Of a stretch of DNA of 64,000 nucleotides, positions 32,400 through 41,931 are shown one piece after another (within the stretch, counting starts at the first letter, position 1; every line of letters starts with the position of its first letter). The stretch is from an uncultured Eubacterium sp. (lineage in GTDB: Bacteria; Bacillota; Clostridia; Lachnospirales; Lachnospiraceae). Below the pieces are notes generated by a model, which did no database searches, was not told the origin of the DNA, and worked only from the letters and a program-made list of their open reading frames with translations. The position numbers were made by a program, and so were the translations under genes. The stretch lies in contig CAJUBQ010000015.1 in the NCBI GenBank assembly GCA_910584595.1, forward strand, positions 4,996 through 68,995, in the 5' to 3' direction.

Positions 32400-33254
32400 A
32401 TGGAGCAAAAAATAAAACAGAATAAATCTGTGCAAAACACTTATCAAAAAGAGGGAGAAAACAGCATGGAGCAATGGCAGCGGAAACGGGGCGTCAGCGG
32501 CAGTACATTAAAACTAATAGCTGTGATTACAATGATTATCGATCATACTGCGGCTGGCATTTTAGGCAGATATTTGTCAATCAGCGGATTGAACAATCTT
32601 AATAATGGAAATATGGCGGAGATTCAGCAATGGCTGGATCAAAATGCGCAGTTGTTTGCTGTATATAACGTGATGCGCATGATTGGCAGACTGGCATTTC
32701 CGATCTATTGTTTTCTGATGGTAGAAGGGCTCAAACATACGCATAACAAAATGAAATATGCTGCAAGGCTGCTGGCGTTTGCGGCGATATCAGAAGTTCC
32801 GTTTGATTTGTTGTTTCATGGAAAAATATTAGAATTTAGTTATCAGAATGTGTTCTTTACGCTGTTTATCGGTTTTCTTGTGATGGTGGGAATCCAGTGG
32901 GCACAGGAGCATCTTAAAAACAATCTGGCGCTGCAAATTCCCGTGATAGCGGTGGTGATTGTAGCAGGTATGGCAGCGGCGCATTTTGCTAATACAGATT
33001 ATGCGGCCATTGGCATATTGTGTATGGTAACGCTTTATTTGTTCCGCAAGAAAAAAGTATGGCAGATTGTGACAGGATGTATTGTATTTGCCTGGGAGGT
33101 TGCAGCTCCTTTGGCATTTGTGCCGATTGGATTTTATAACGGAAAGCGTGGCTGGAAGCTAAAGTATTTCTTTTATCTGGTCTATCCGGTACATTTGCTG
33201 TTGCTATATTTGATTTGCGTAGCGCTTGGAATTGCTTCTTATTCTGCGTTATAA
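32400..33254 (+). CDS. TraX-family membrane protein
   Basis: The start is placed at ATG 32400, about 10 bases after AGGAGGG; a -10 box TATAAT at 32363-32368 would start RNA near 32375. An inner ATG at 32466 with GAGGGAG is a real alternative. The 284 residues include STLKLIAVITMIIDHTAAGI, MRMIGRLAFPIYCFLMVEGL and AISEVPFDLLFHG, the TraX pattern, and about eight helices. TraX acetylates F-pilin in E. coli; chromosomal Firmicute relatives resemble membrane acyltransferases of unknown substrate. There are no conjugation genes around it, so a pilin role is unlikely. Confidence 0.8.
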   Translation: MEQKIKQNKSVQNTYQKEGENSMEQWQRKRGVSGSTLKLIAVITMIIDHTAAGILGRYLSISGLNNLNNGNMAEIQQWLDQNAQLFAVYNVMRMIGRLAFPIYCFLMVEGLKHTHNKMKYAARLLAFAAISEVPFDLLFHGKILEFSYQNVFFTLFIGFLVMVGIQWAQEHLKNNLALQIPVIAVVIVAGMAAAHFANTDYAAIGILCMVTLYLFRKKKVWQIVTGCIVFAWEVAAPLAFVPIGFYNGKRGWKLKYFFYLVYPVHLLLLYLICVALGIASYSAL

Positions 33255-33291
33255 ATGGTTTATTCCATGTATTTTGAAGGGGAGATGAGTA

Positions 33292-34647
33292 ATGATGGAG
33301 CAGGAGGAAGAAAAAGAGCTTTTTTATACACGCCGGCAGATGATGAAGCTAATATGGCCTCTGCTGCTGGAACAGTTTTTGGCAGTTACAATGGGGCTGG
33401 CGGATACATTTATGGTATCCAGCGTCAGCGAAGCAGCGGTATCCAGCGTTAGTTTGGTAGATACGCTGAATGTGCTGGTTTTTCAGATTTTATCGGCATT
33501 GGCGTCGGGCGGAGCAGTAGTAGTCAGCCAATACATGGGTCAGAAAAATTTCAGGCAGATGAAAAAGTGTTCGGCGCAGCTGTATAGTGTGCTTTTGATA
33601 AGCACGAGCCTTGTGATGATCGTAACAGTGGCAGGGAGCAGAGGAATTTTGCGTTTTGTTTTTGGCAGTATTGATGATCGTGTCATGGGGTATGCACAGA
33701 TATATTTATTTATCAGCGCCGTGTCGTATCCGTTTATGGGAGTTTATAGTGCAGGAGCGGCGTTGTTTCGTGCACAGGGAAACAGCGAAGTGAGCATGAA
33801 AGCAAGCCTTGTTATGAATGTGATAAATATTTTTGGGAATGCGCTGCTCATTTATGGCTTTCATATGGGAGTGCTGGGAGCGGCGCTTGCAACTCTGGCA
33901 GGACGCATTTTCTCAGCGGTTTGGGTAACGCTGCAGCAGCAGAAAGCAGATCATCCGTTTCGCATTGACCGGATAACAGATCTAAAACCAGAAAGGCAAC
34001 AGATACGCCCTATTCTTGTGATCGGCATTCCAAGCGGACTGGAAAATGGAATGTTTCAGATTGGAAAGCTGTGTGTCAGCAGCCTGACAGCAACGCTTGG
34101 AACCTCTGCGATTGCAGCCAATGCGGTAGCCAATACGGTTGCGACAGTAGCTAACATTCCAGGCAATACCATCGGCCTTGCGGTCATTCCAGTGATTGGA
34201 CGATGTCTGGGTGCAGGAGATAAAGAGCAGGCAAAGCGATATGCAAAGCAGTTGCTAGCAATGGCAGCCATTGGCCTGGCAGTCATGAATATTGCTGTAT
34301 ATGCCAGCATTCCGTTCGTATCCGAAGCTTATCATCTGACAAAAGCAGCAAAGGAGATGTGTATCGAAGTTATCCGGCTGTTTTGTATTTTCAGTATTTT
34401 TTTCTGGGCGCTTAGTTTTACGCTGCCGCAAGTGCTGCGCAGCGGGGGAGACGCAAAGTATACGATGAGCATCAGCATTTTGAGCATGTGGATCTTTCGT
34501 GTGGTGCTGTCTTACTATTTTGTGCAGCAAATGAATATGGGACTTACCGGCGTCTGGCTGGGAATGTGTATCGATTGGATCTGCAGGAGCATTTTCTTTG
34601 GCGTCCGCTTTCTTGGCGGAAAATGGATGGAACATAGAGTCATCTAG
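33292..34647 (+). CDS. MATE-family efflux transporter
   Basis: 451 residues, about 12 membrane helices in two repeats. Family marks: LIWPLLLEQFLAVTMGLADTFMVS at the N-terminus, AVSSVSLVDTLNVLVFQIL, ASGGAVVVSQYMGQ, FRAQGNSEVSMKASLVMNVINIFGNALLIYG and, in the second half, IGIPSGLENGMFQIGKL and NTIGLAVIPVIGRCLGAGD. Exports drugs or metabolites using Na+ or H+. AAGGGGAG lies 7 bases before ATG 33292. It follows the TraX-like gene by 37 bases, probably in one transcript. The real substrate is unknown. Confidence 0.93.
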   Translation: MMEQEEEKELFYTRRQMMKLIWPLLLEQFLAVTMGLADTFMVSSVSEAAVSSVSLVDTLNVLVFQILSALASGGAVVVSQYMGQKNFRQMKKCSAQLYSVLLISTSLVMIVTVAGSRGILRFVFGSIDDRVMGYAQIYLFISAVSYPFMGVYSAGAALFRAQGNSEVSMKASLVMNVINIFGNALLIYGFHMGVLGAALATLAGRIFSAVWVTLQQQKADHPFRIDRITDLKPERQQIRPILVIGIPSGLENGMFQIGKLCVSSLTATLGTSAIAANAVANTVATVANIPGNTIGLAVIPVIGRCLGAGDKEQAKRYAKQLLAMAAIGLAVMNIAVYASIPFVSEAYHLTKAAKEMCIEVIRLFCIFSIFFWALSFTLPQVLRSGGDAKYTMSISILSMWIFRVVLSYYFVQQMNMGLTGVWLGMCIDWICRSIFFGVRFLGGKWMEHRVI

Positions 34648-34722
34648 CAAATAAAAACTGCTTGCTTTTCCTTGTAGGATATCGTATCATAGATACTTAG
34701 TAGGAATTATGGAGGAATAGCT

Positions 34723-35157
34723 ATGAGGATTTCGACAAAAGGAAGATATGCGCTGCGTTTAATGCTGGATCTGGCGCTGCATGATACAGGAACGCCTGTC
34801 AGGATTAAAGAAATTGCTGCCAGGCAGGAAATATCAGATAAATATCTGGAGCAGATTGTCGCAGTATTAAATAAAGCCGGATATGTACGCAGCGTACGCG
34901 GCCCGCAAGGCGGCTATCTGCTGAACAAGCCGTCAGAGGAGTGTACGGTGGGGATGATTTTGCGGCTGACGGAAGGAAGCCTTGCGCCTGTAGAATGTCT
35001 GGATTCGGAGATTGGAGGCTGTGATAAAAGTGATGACTGCGTAACGGTTCTGGTATATCGAAAGATGAACGAGGCTGTGAATGAAGTGATTGACCATATC
35101 ACGCTTGCGGATTTGATGGGCTGGAAACTGCAGAAGGATGGAGATTACAGTATATAA
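34723..35157 (+). CDS. Rrf2-family transcriptional regulator
   Basis: 144 residues. The winged helix starts MRISTKGRYALRLMLDLALHD, with RIKEIAARQEISDKYLEQIV as recognition helix and VRSVRGPQGGYLLNKPSEE as wing. Three cysteines follow (VECLDSEIGGCDKSDDC, about residues 92, 100 and 106), placed like the Fe-S ligands of IscR/NsrR or the sensing region of CymR-type proteins. It could therefore sense Fe-S status or cysteine supply. No isc/suf or nif genes are in the window, so target genes are unknown. GGAGG precedes the ATG; a strong terminator follows. Confidence 0.92.
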   Translation: MRISTKGRYALRLMLDLALHDTGTPVRIKEIAARQEISDKYLEQIVAVLNKAGYVRSVRGPQGGYLLNKPSEECTVGMILRLTEGSLAPVECLDSEIGGCDKSDDCVTVLVYRKMNEAVNEVIDHITLADLMGWKLQKDGDYSI

Positions 35158-35205
35158 AGGTTTGTCCGAGGAAATGTGAAAAATGAAAAGTTTAGCTTGA
35201 TTTTT

Positions 35206-35260
35206 GAACCCGATATAAATATTACATGATGAATGTTTATATCGGGTTCAAAGTCTTTTT
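35206..35260 (+). terminator. Terminator between rrf2-type gene and the convergent amylase
   Basis: 14-bp perfect stem GAACCCGATATAAA (35206-35219) / TTTATATCGGGTTC (35236-35249), then AAAGTCTTTTT. Serves the rightward gene; the leftward amylase gene ends 60 bases away and may use it too. Confidence 0.85.
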
Positions 35261-35321
35261 ATGGTGGAATATGTCCTGAGATTTTCCTGTGTAATAATCT
35301 GTGAATGTCTTTATTTTTTAT

Positions 35322-37046
35322 TTAACGAAAGCTCTTAATCCACGCAATTAAGGAATCATGATATACATTTGCTTCGACATCTCTGCGCATCTGATCGGTA
35401 ACAGGGCCGTTTTTCTCCATAATAGCAAGAATTGCTTCCTGAAGTCCTGCAATCTTTCCGTTTTCAAAATCCTGTGAGTCAGAGGAAACTGCTTGTTTGT
35501 CATTTGCCTGTGCACAACTGTCTGCGGATGGAACCGGTTCTGCTTTGGCAGAGTTGTCTGCAGGTTTTGCAGTATTGGTTTCCGTATGGATTTCTTTCAC
35601 AGCATTTGCGTTTTCAGGCGCAGACGGAGCCGGCTGTGCAGCAGTTTGCGGTTGTGTAATGACTGGCGTTACAGGTGATACAGGAGCTTTTGTATCCGGT
35701 GTAACAGGCAGCCAGATATCACCGCTGTTTGCCTTTACATTTACAACGATATTTCCACCGTTTACAGATACTTTTTCTCCGGAAAGAGCTCCGATATATT
35801 GTGCGGCGCTGCCGGCGCGGAGTGTCATAACATAATCACTGTCATCGTTGTTTACAGAGACAATGACAGATTGTCCGTTAAGATTTCTGGAAAATGCATA
35901 CTGGCGGTTGGTCAGCAGCAATTCCTGATAATCGCCGTAAGAAAGCGCAGGAGTATTCTGACGGATGTTTCCTAATGCTGCGATCAGGCATGTATGAGGA
36001 TTGTCTGTAACGGCATCTGCATAGTCTGACAGGGAAAGTGCAGGACGTAAAGAATCATCAGAAAAACGTTCTTTCTTTCCTTCGATGCCAAATTCAGACC
36101 CATAATAAATCGATGGGACGCCCGGGAGGGTATAGAGCAGGATATGAACAGGGTTAAAGTGGGCTTTGTTGTTCAGCTTTGTATAAATACGTTCTACGTC
36201 GTGGTTGTCCACAAAATTATAGAGCTTTAATCCGTCCGGACGGCTGCCGCCCATTTCATATAATCGTTTGACCGTATGTGCAATTTCAAAATAGTTGTGA
36301 TCGTTATGCCCGGAATACAACGCTTTATGAAGGTTGTAGTTGGTAACGGAATGCAAAGTGCCTTCATTGACCCAACGCGTATAATCACCGTGAATAACTT
36401 CACCCATCAGCCAGAAGTCAGGTTTTACTTCATTTGCTGTATGGCGCAGAGATTTCATATACTCAAAATCTAAAACATCTGCAGCGTCCAGACGGATTCC
36501 ATCAATATCAAATTCGCTGACCCAAAAGCGGATAACATCGCAAATATAGTCTCTGACAGCAGGATTGTGCTGATTCAGTTTTACGAGCAGATTGTAGCCG
36601 CCCCAGTTTTCATAAGAAAAACCGTCATTATATTCATTATTTCCCCAGAAGTTCACGTTGCAGTACCAATCTTTGTAAGGAGAATTTTCCCGATTTTTTT
36701 TAATATCCTGAAAAGCAAAAAAATCACGTCCGGTATGGTTGAAAACACCATCTAAAATAACACGGATGCCCTGTTCGTGGCATTTTGCGACATAATTTGT
36801 CAGATCTTCGTTTGTGCCAAGTCTGCTGTCCAGCTTTTTGTAATCCGTGGTTTCATACCCATGCCCTACGGACTCAAACAGCGGCCCGATGTAAACGGCG
36901 TTGCAGCCGATTTCTTTCATATGGGAAATCCATGGGATAAGTGTGTTCAGACGGTGTTCCGGCGTGCCGTAAGAATTTTCTTTTGGCGCTCCTGTAAGTC
37001 CCAGTGGATAAATGTGATAAAATACAGCTTCGTCATACCATGCCAT
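35322..37046 (-). CDS. GH13 alpha-amylase-family enzyme with a C-terminal tail
   Basis: The start is at 37046, after TAGGAGG with a 7-base gap; further upstream codons lack a site. 574 residues. The (beta/alpha)8 domain shows the GH13 regions: DGVFNHTG, GIRLDAADVL (nucleophile Asp about 186), LMGEVIHGDY (acid/base Glu about 214) and NFVDNHDVERI (about 280). A beta domain ends near 450. An Ala/Pro/Glu-rich, disordered-looking linker of about 85 residues follows, and a short helical tail (GKIAGLQEAILAIMEKNGPV...). No signal peptide, so it works on malto-oligosaccharides in the cytoplasm. The linker and tail are unusual for this group. Confidence 0.9.
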   Translation of the reverse strand: MAWYDEAVFYHIYPLGLTGAPKENSYGTPEHRLNTLIPWISHMKEIGCNAVYIGPLFESVGHGYETTDYKKLDSRLGTNEDLTNYVAKCHEQGIRVILDGVFNHTGRDFFAFQDIKKNRENSPYKDWYCNVNFWGNNEYNDGFSYENWGGYNLLVKLNQHNPAVRDYICDVIRFWVSEFDIDGIRLDAADVLDFEYMKSLRHTANEVKPDFWLMGEVIHGDYTRWVNEGTLHSVTNYNLHKALYSGHNDHNYFEIAHTVKRLYEMGGSRPDGLKLYNFVDNHDVERIYTKLNNKAHFNPVHILLYTLPGVPSIYYGSEFGIEGKKERFSDDSLRPALSLSDYADAVTDNPHTCLIAALGNIRQNTPALSYGDYQELLLTNRQYAFSRNLNGQSVIVSVNNDDSDYVMTLRAGSAAQYIGALSGEKVSVNGGNIVVNVKANSGDIWLPVTPDTKAPVSPVTPVITQPQTAAQPAPSAPENANAVKEIHTETNTAKPADNSAKAEPVPSADSCAQANDKQAVSSDSQDFENGKIAGLQEAILAIMEKNGPVTDQMRRDVEANVYHDSLIAWIKSFR

Positions 37047-37237
37047 ATGTAAACCTCCTAAATGTTTTATATTTTTTCTTATTTTTGTCACTGCGTTTTA
37101 TTTTAGCATGAAAAAGCCGGATGTTCAATCATTTCTCAAATTTTTTAAAAGTGGAAAAAAAACTGTTTTTTTAATGACAAATGACCAAAAAAAGAGTAAC
37201 ATAAAGAATAGCAAAAATAATATTTCGGAGGTGCTTC

Positions 37238-38833
37238 ATGAGCGATATTAAAGAAACAATAGCAAATGGAAAAGCTGTGCTCGGTATAGAGTTTGGCTCC
37301 ACTCGTATTAAGGCGGTGCTGATCGGAGAAGACAATACGCCGATCGCGTCCGGCGCGCATGACTGGGAAAACCGTCTGGAGGACGGAATCTGGACGTATA
37401 CGCTGGATGATATTTGGACAGGCTTACAGGACAGTTATACAAAGATGACAGAAGATGTAAAAACACAGTATGGCGTAGAAGTGACAAATCTTGCTGCGAT
37501 CGGGTTTTCAGCTATGATGCATGGATACATGGTATTTGATAAGGCAGGAGAATTGCTGGTTCCGTTCCGTACGTGGAGAAATACGATTACCGAACAGGCA
37601 AGCGAACAGCTGACAGAGCTGTTTCAGTACCATATCCCGCAAAGATGGAGTATTGCACATTTAGATCAGGCAATTTTAAATGGAGAAGAGCATGTGGCGA
37701 AGATTGATTATCTCGTTACACTTGCCGGATACATACATTGGCAGCTGACAGGAGAAAAGGCGCTTGGCGTCGGCGAGGCGTCCGGTATGTTTCCAATAGA
37801 TATTGCGACCTGTGATTATAACGAGCGGATGATCGGCCAGTTTAATGAAAGAATCTCAGACAAAGGATATGCATGGAAATTAAGAGATATCATGCCAAAA
37901 GTACTTTCAGCAGGTGAAGCTGCCGGAAATCTGACAGAAGAAGGTGCAAAGAAGCTGGATGTATCCGGAAAGCTGCAGGCAGGCATTCCAATCTGTCCGC
38001 CGGAAGGCGATGCGGGAACAGGCATGGTAGCAACGAACAGCGTTGCGGTACGTACAGGCAATGTGTCTGCAGGCACTTCAGTATTTGGAATGGTCGTTAT
38101 GGAAAAAGAGCTGTCAAAAGTATATGAAGAGATTGACCTTGTAACAACGCCAACCGGAAATCTTGTTGGTATGGTGCACTGCAATAACTGTACCTCAGAT
38201 CTCAATGCATGGGTGAACCTGTTTAAGGAATTTGCGGAGAGCTTTGGCATGACGGTGGATATGAATCAGCTGTTTGGCGTTTTGTATCACAAAGCATTAG
38301 AAGGGGATAAGAATTGCGGCGGTCTGCTTGCATACAATTATTTCTCAGGGGAGCATGTAACCAATTTTGAGGCCGGGCGTCCGCTGTTTGTGCGCAAACC
38401 GGACAGTAATTTTAATCTGGCAAACTTTATGCGCGTACATTTAATGACATCTTTAAGTGCATTAAAAACAGGTCTGAACCTGATGCTCAAAGAAGAAGGC
38501 GTAAAAGTAGATAAAATGTTAGGGCATGGCGGTTTGTTCAAGACCAAAGGCGTAGGACAGAGTATTCTTGCAGCGGCAATTGACGCGCCGGTATTTGTAA
38601 TGGAAACTGCCGGAGAAGGCGGTGCATGGGGAATTGCGCTGCTGGCGTCATATATGGTAAATAAATCCGACGGGGAAAGTCTGGACGATTATCTGAATCA
38701 AAAAGTATTTGCCGGACAGGAAGGGACAAGAATGGATCCGGATCCGGATGATGTAAAAGGGTTTGATGAGTTTTTGGAAGTATATTCTGCAGGACTTCCG
38801 ATTGAGAGAGCAGCTGTAGATCATATGGCGTAG
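37238..38833 (+). CDS. FGGY-family sugar kinase
   Basis: 531 residues, with TTCGGAGGTG before the ATG. ATP-binding motifs of the ASKHA fold: GIEFGSTRIKAVLIG (phosphate 1), GDAGTGMVATNSVAVRTGNVSAGTS (phosphate 2) and MLGHGGLFKTKGVGQ (adenosine). Substrate-side sequence HGYMVFDKAGELLVPFRTWRN is like pentulose kinases (xylulokinase/ribulokinase). It stands alone between divergent amylase and a GH53 gene, with its own terminator at 38867-38916; no isomerase or epimerase is near, so the sugar (probably a pentulose such as L-ribulose) cannot be fixed. Confidence 0.88.
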   Translation: MSDIKETIANGKAVLGIEFGSTRIKAVLIGEDNTPIASGAHDWENRLEDGIWTYTLDDIWTGLQDSYTKMTEDVKTQYGVEVTNLAAIGFSAMMHGYMVFDKAGELLVPFRTWRNTITEQASEQLTELFQYHIPQRWSIAHLDQAILNGEEHVAKIDYLVTLAGYIHWQLTGEKALGVGEASGMFPIDIATCDYNERMIGQFNERISDKGYAWKLRDIMPKVLSAGEAAGNLTEEGAKKLDVSGKLQAGIPICPPEGDAGTGMVATNSVAVRTGNVSAGTSVFGMVVMEKELSKVYEEIDLVTTPTGNLVGMVHCNNCTSDLNAWVNLFKEFAESFGMTVDMNQLFGVLYHKALEGDKNCGGLLAYNYFSGEHVTNFEAGRPLFVRKPDSNFNLANFMRVHLMTSLSALKTGLNLMLKEEGVKVDKMLGHGGLFKTKGVGQSILAAAIDAPVFVMETAGEGGAWGIALLASYMVNKSDGESLDDYLNQKVFAGQEGTRMDPDPDDVKGFDEFLEVYSAGLPIERAAVDHMA

Positions 38834-38866
38834 GAATCTGTCAGGATCCTTTTGGTGAATACAACA

Positions 38867-38916
38867 GAATCCGGCACATTTGAAGATCGCCTGCGGCGAA
38901 GTGCCGGATTCTTTCG
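38867..38916 (+). terminator. Terminator of the FGGY kinase gene
   Basis: GAATCCGGCAC (38867-38877) / GTGCCGGATTC (38901-38911), with an inner CGCCTGCGGCG stem, then TTTCG. Confidence 0.8.
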
Positions 38917-38987
38917 TTATCAAATAAGGTCAGGTTAGACGATATGACAGATAAAGAAAGATAAGTAAAATAGAGGAAATATAGTTT

Positions 38988-40871
38988 ATGATAAAGAAAA
39001 TAATGTGCACGATACTTATCATATTACTGTTTGCTGAAATGACTGCATGTGGGAAAAAGGATACACAGCATGCCAGGTCAGAAGAAGGGAAGCAGGAAAC
39101 CGTAGAAAAGCAAAGTGCACAGGAAGAACAGGGAGGAGAAGGAGAAGCCAGGATTTTTATAGAACCGATTGAAGGGATATCTGAAGAGTTTATCAGGGGG
39201 ATGGATGTATCAAATGTGATTATGCCGGATGAAAGCGATCATGCCTGCTATTATGAACAGGGAGAACAGGAGGAGTTATTTCGTGTTCTGGCGGATGCAG
39301 GGGTCAATTATATTCGCGTTCAGGTATGGAATGCTTGTTATGATAAAAACGGAAAAAACAGCGGCAGCAATGTGGAAGAAATTGCTAAAATCGGGGCAAA
39401 AGCTGCGCAAAATGGATTAAAGCTGCTGGTGGATTTTCATTATTCTGATCTGCGGGCTGATTTTGAAAAACAGTTCGTGCCGAAAAAGTGGAAAACTATG
39501 GATTTGGAAGAAAAACAGCAGGCGGTATATGATTTTACAAAAGAAAGCATACAGACAATTTTGGACGCCGGCGCAGATGTTGGCATTGTTCAGATTGGTA
39601 ATGAGATTAACAACGGGCTGGCTGGTGAAAAGGAATGGGAATGCATTACGCCACTGCTAGCGCAGTGCAGCAGTGCAGTACGCGAAACTGCGCAGAAAAA
39701 TGGAAGGCAGATGCAAGTGGCTGTTCATATTGCTGAGGCAGAGGATCACGATCAAGCTGTTTTTTGTGCGCAGACATTGGCAGAAGCACAGTTAGATTAT
39801 GATATTTTAGGTGTTTCTTATTATCCTTACTGGCATGGCACAATGCAAAATATGACGACTGTATTGAAGGATATTCACAATTCCTTTGAAAAAGAAACGC
39901 TTGTGCTGGAAACTGCTTATTGTTATACATTGGAAAAAGAAGACCGATTTAAAAATCGCATTAAAAAAGAAGAGTTGATAGATGGATATGCAGCGAGTGT
40001 ACAGAGCCAGGCATTATGTATTCGGGATGTGATGGAGGCAGCAGTACAGGCTTCAGCGCTTGGCGTATTTTATTGGCAGGGGAAATGGGATAATCAGGCA
40101 TTATTTGATGCACAAGGGCATCCACTTGATTCTTTAAACGTATTTAAATATTTGGAACATGGTGCATCCTGTAAACCGGAGGTTGATTATGTCAAGGAAG
40201 CGAACGTGGAAGTAAATTTGGGGGATACGCTGCAAATGCCGGAAACGGTAGAGGCGGTATATAACGACCGCTCGTTGAATTGCCTGGTTCCGGTTATCTG
40301 GGATAAAAGGCAGACCGATGACATTCGGACAGACAAGGCAGGAACATATACAGTAAAAGGAAGATTAGAAGACGGTATTCCGGCAGTCTGTCATGTGACT
40401 GCAGCAAAAAAGAACTGGCTGTTGAATGCGGGATTTGAAAAAAATGATATTTCCATGTGGAAAATATCTTATCAAGGAGAGAACAATCCAACAAACATAA
40501 AGGAAAAGGAAGCGGATGCAAAGTCCGGCAAACATAGTTTTCAATTTTGGAGTGAAGAAAAACAAAATTTTAAAATCGAACAAACCGTATCCGGTTTAAA
40601 GAAAGGAACTTATAAAATATCTGCCTGTATTCGGGGAGCAGATGTTGGGCCGGCGGCAAAAATATATCTCTATGCAGTAACAGAGGAAAAGATCATACGG
40701 TCAAAACCTGTAAAACTAAGCGATCGCGCTGCATGGAAAAAGCCCGTCATCAAACGCTTGAAGCTGGATGGCAAAACAGATCTTACGATTGGAGTGAAGG
40801 TAAAATGTGCTGGCGGTGGCTGGGGCATGATTGATGATTTTGTGCTTGTAAATGCGGACAAAGAGCAATAG
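38988..40871 (+). CDS. GH53 endo-beta-1,4-galactanase lipoprotein
   Basis: 627 residues. A lipobox at LLFAEMTAC puts the lipid on Cys21, so the enzyme is attached outside the cell. A Glu/Gln-rich spacer comes next, then the GH53 barrel (about 65-400): FIRGMDVSN, NYIRVQVWN, LLVDFHYSDLRADFEKQ, acid/base Glu in IGNEINNG (about 204), and nucleophile in VLETAYCY (about 306). A bacterial Ig-like domain follows (about 405-465: TVKGRLEDGIPAV), and then a beta-sandwich carbohydrate-binding-like domain (NWLLNAGFEKNDISMWKIS..., about 470-625). It degrades type I galactan side chains of pectin. The FN3 protein that follows (22-base gap) is probably co-transcribed. Confidence 0.92.
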   Translation: MIKKIMCTILIILLFAEMTACGKKDTQHARSEEGKQETVEKQSAQEEQGGEGEARIFIEPIEGISEEFIRGMDVSNVIMPDESDHACYYEQGEQEELFRVLADAGVNYIRVQVWNACYDKNGKNSGSNVEEIAKIGAKAAQNGLKLLVDFHYSDLRADFEKQFVPKKWKTMDLEEKQQAVYDFTKESIQTILDAGADVGIVQIGNEINNGLAGEKEWECITPLLAQCSSAVRETAQKNGRQMQVAVHIAEAEDHDQAVFCAQTLAEAQLDYDILGVSYYPYWHGTMQNMTTVLKDIHNSFEKETLVLETAYCYTLEKEDRFKNRIKKEELIDGYAASVQSQALCIRDVMEAAVQASALGVFYWQGKWDNQALFDAQGHPLDSLNVFKYLEHGASCKPEVDYVKEANVEVNLGDTLQMPETVEAVYNDRSLNCLVPVIWDKRQTDDIRTDKAGTYTVKGRLEDGIPAVCHVTAAKKNWLLNAGFEKNDISMWKISYQGENNPTNIKEKEADAKSGKHSFQFWSEEKQNFKIEQTVSGLKKGTYKISACIRGADVGPAAKIYLYAVTEEKIIRSKPVKLSDRAAWKKPVIKRLKLDGKTDLTIGVKVKCAGGGWGMIDDFVLVNADKEQ

Positions 40872-40893
40872 TCAGCATAAGGAGGATGATAAA

Positions 40894-41901
40894 ATGTTAA
40901 GAAAAACGGACAAACCAAAAAAGAATCAGCATTTTGTGCGCAAATGCGTGTTAGCTGCATTTTTGACAGGAATGCTGATGCCTTTGACCGGATCGGGAAA
41001 CAGACAGAAGCTACAGGCAGCGGACTTGCTGGATCAGGTTCTTGTGAAGGCGCCGGATGAAAAAGTATCGGATTTTGTGATTAGCGCTTCTACGATAGAC
41101 TCTGTCACATTGAAGTGGAAGAAAGCATCTGATGCAGGCACCTATTACATTAGTTATTGGGAGTCAGGAAAACCAAGCACTTCAGTGAACAGGGAAGACC
41201 TTGGAGATGTGTCAGAATGTAAGATTACAAATCTGAAGCAGGCAAAATATATTTTCCAGATACAGCCTGCAAATAAGCTTCATACCGGAATCCCGCTGAA
41301 AGGAGCAATTGCTTCTGTAGAAGGAGCACCGGCAGCAGCGATACCATCAGAGGTTAAACTGAATCATATAAAGCCGGGATATTGTTCGCTTGCTATCAGG
41401 GGACTTAGTGATATATACAAGTCAGAAGCCGAGATTTATGAAGCGTCCGGTAATTTACTGGAAAGCAGTGAGGGCGACAGCGCCGGTATTGCAATCGAAG
41501 ACGATGGTATAAAAAACAACGGATTTTATGCAGTCCGTGTCCGGGGATATTACGATCAGGCGGGCGGTTACCGCAGCTATGGGGACTGGACAGATTATAC
41601 ATATGTTTCGACTGCTTTAAAATCTTTAAAACTAAGTCAGAAAAACGGCAAGGCTGTTGTAAAGTGGCCGGCCGTACAAGGCGCTGACAAATATATAGTA
41701 TATATATCCAAAAATGCATCCAATGGATTTAAAAAGACTGCGGAAACGGCAAAAACTTCCATGTCTGTTGGAAAATATGGAGGAGCAAAGCTGAAAGCAG
41801 GTAAAACATATTATATAAAAGTAACTGCGCAGATGACGAGAGACAGCGAAACTTACACGGTCAGCAGCGCAGCATCGAAAATAAAAATGAAGTCCCGATA
41901 A
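40894..41901 (+). CDS. Secreted fibronectin type III-domain protein
   Basis: The start at 40894 follows AAGGAGG by 7 bases. 335 residues: Lys/Arg-rich N-terminus, signal sequence CVLAAFLTGMLMPLTG, then three FN3-like modules. The first is SASTIDSVTLKWKKASDAGTYYISYW (about 60-150) and the third is KSLKLSQKNGKAVVKWPAVQGADKYIVYIS (about 245-335), ending SAASKIKMKSR. The last module resembles the FN3 pair at the end of the giant protein at 2436-11126. No anchor motif. It is likely a wall-associated accessory to the GH53 enzyme encoded just upstream; its ligand is unknown. Confidence 0.8.
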   Translation: MLRKTDKPKKNQHFVRKCVLAAFLTGMLMPLTGSGNRQKLQAADLLDQVLVKAPDEKVSDFVISASTIDSVTLKWKKASDAGTYYISYWESGKPSTSVNREDLGDVSECKITNLKQAKYIFQIQPANKLHTGIPLKGAIASVEGAPAAAIPSEVKLNHIKPGYCSLAIRGLSDIYKSEAEIYEASGNLLESSEGDSAGIAIEDDGIKNNGFYAVRVRGYYDQAGGYRSYGDWTDYTYVSTALKSLKLSQKNGKAVVKWPAVQGADKYIVYISKNASNGFKKTAETAKTSMSVGKYGGAKLKAGKTYYIKVTAQMTRDSETYTVSSAASKIKMKSR

Positions 41902-41931
41902 CCAGTTTCATATCAAATCAGGTAAAAAGCT

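Noticed and set aside
32400..33254. TraX as evidence for a conjugative element at 32 kb
   Set aside because: Chromosomal TraX-like proteins are widespread in Firmicutes, and no transfer genes surround this one.
38988..41901. Cellulosome component (dockerin/cohesin) in the GH53 or FN3 proteins
   Set aside because: No duplicated calcium-loop dockerin motif or cohesin pattern is visible; the extra domains look like Ig-like, carbohydrate-binding and FN3 modules.
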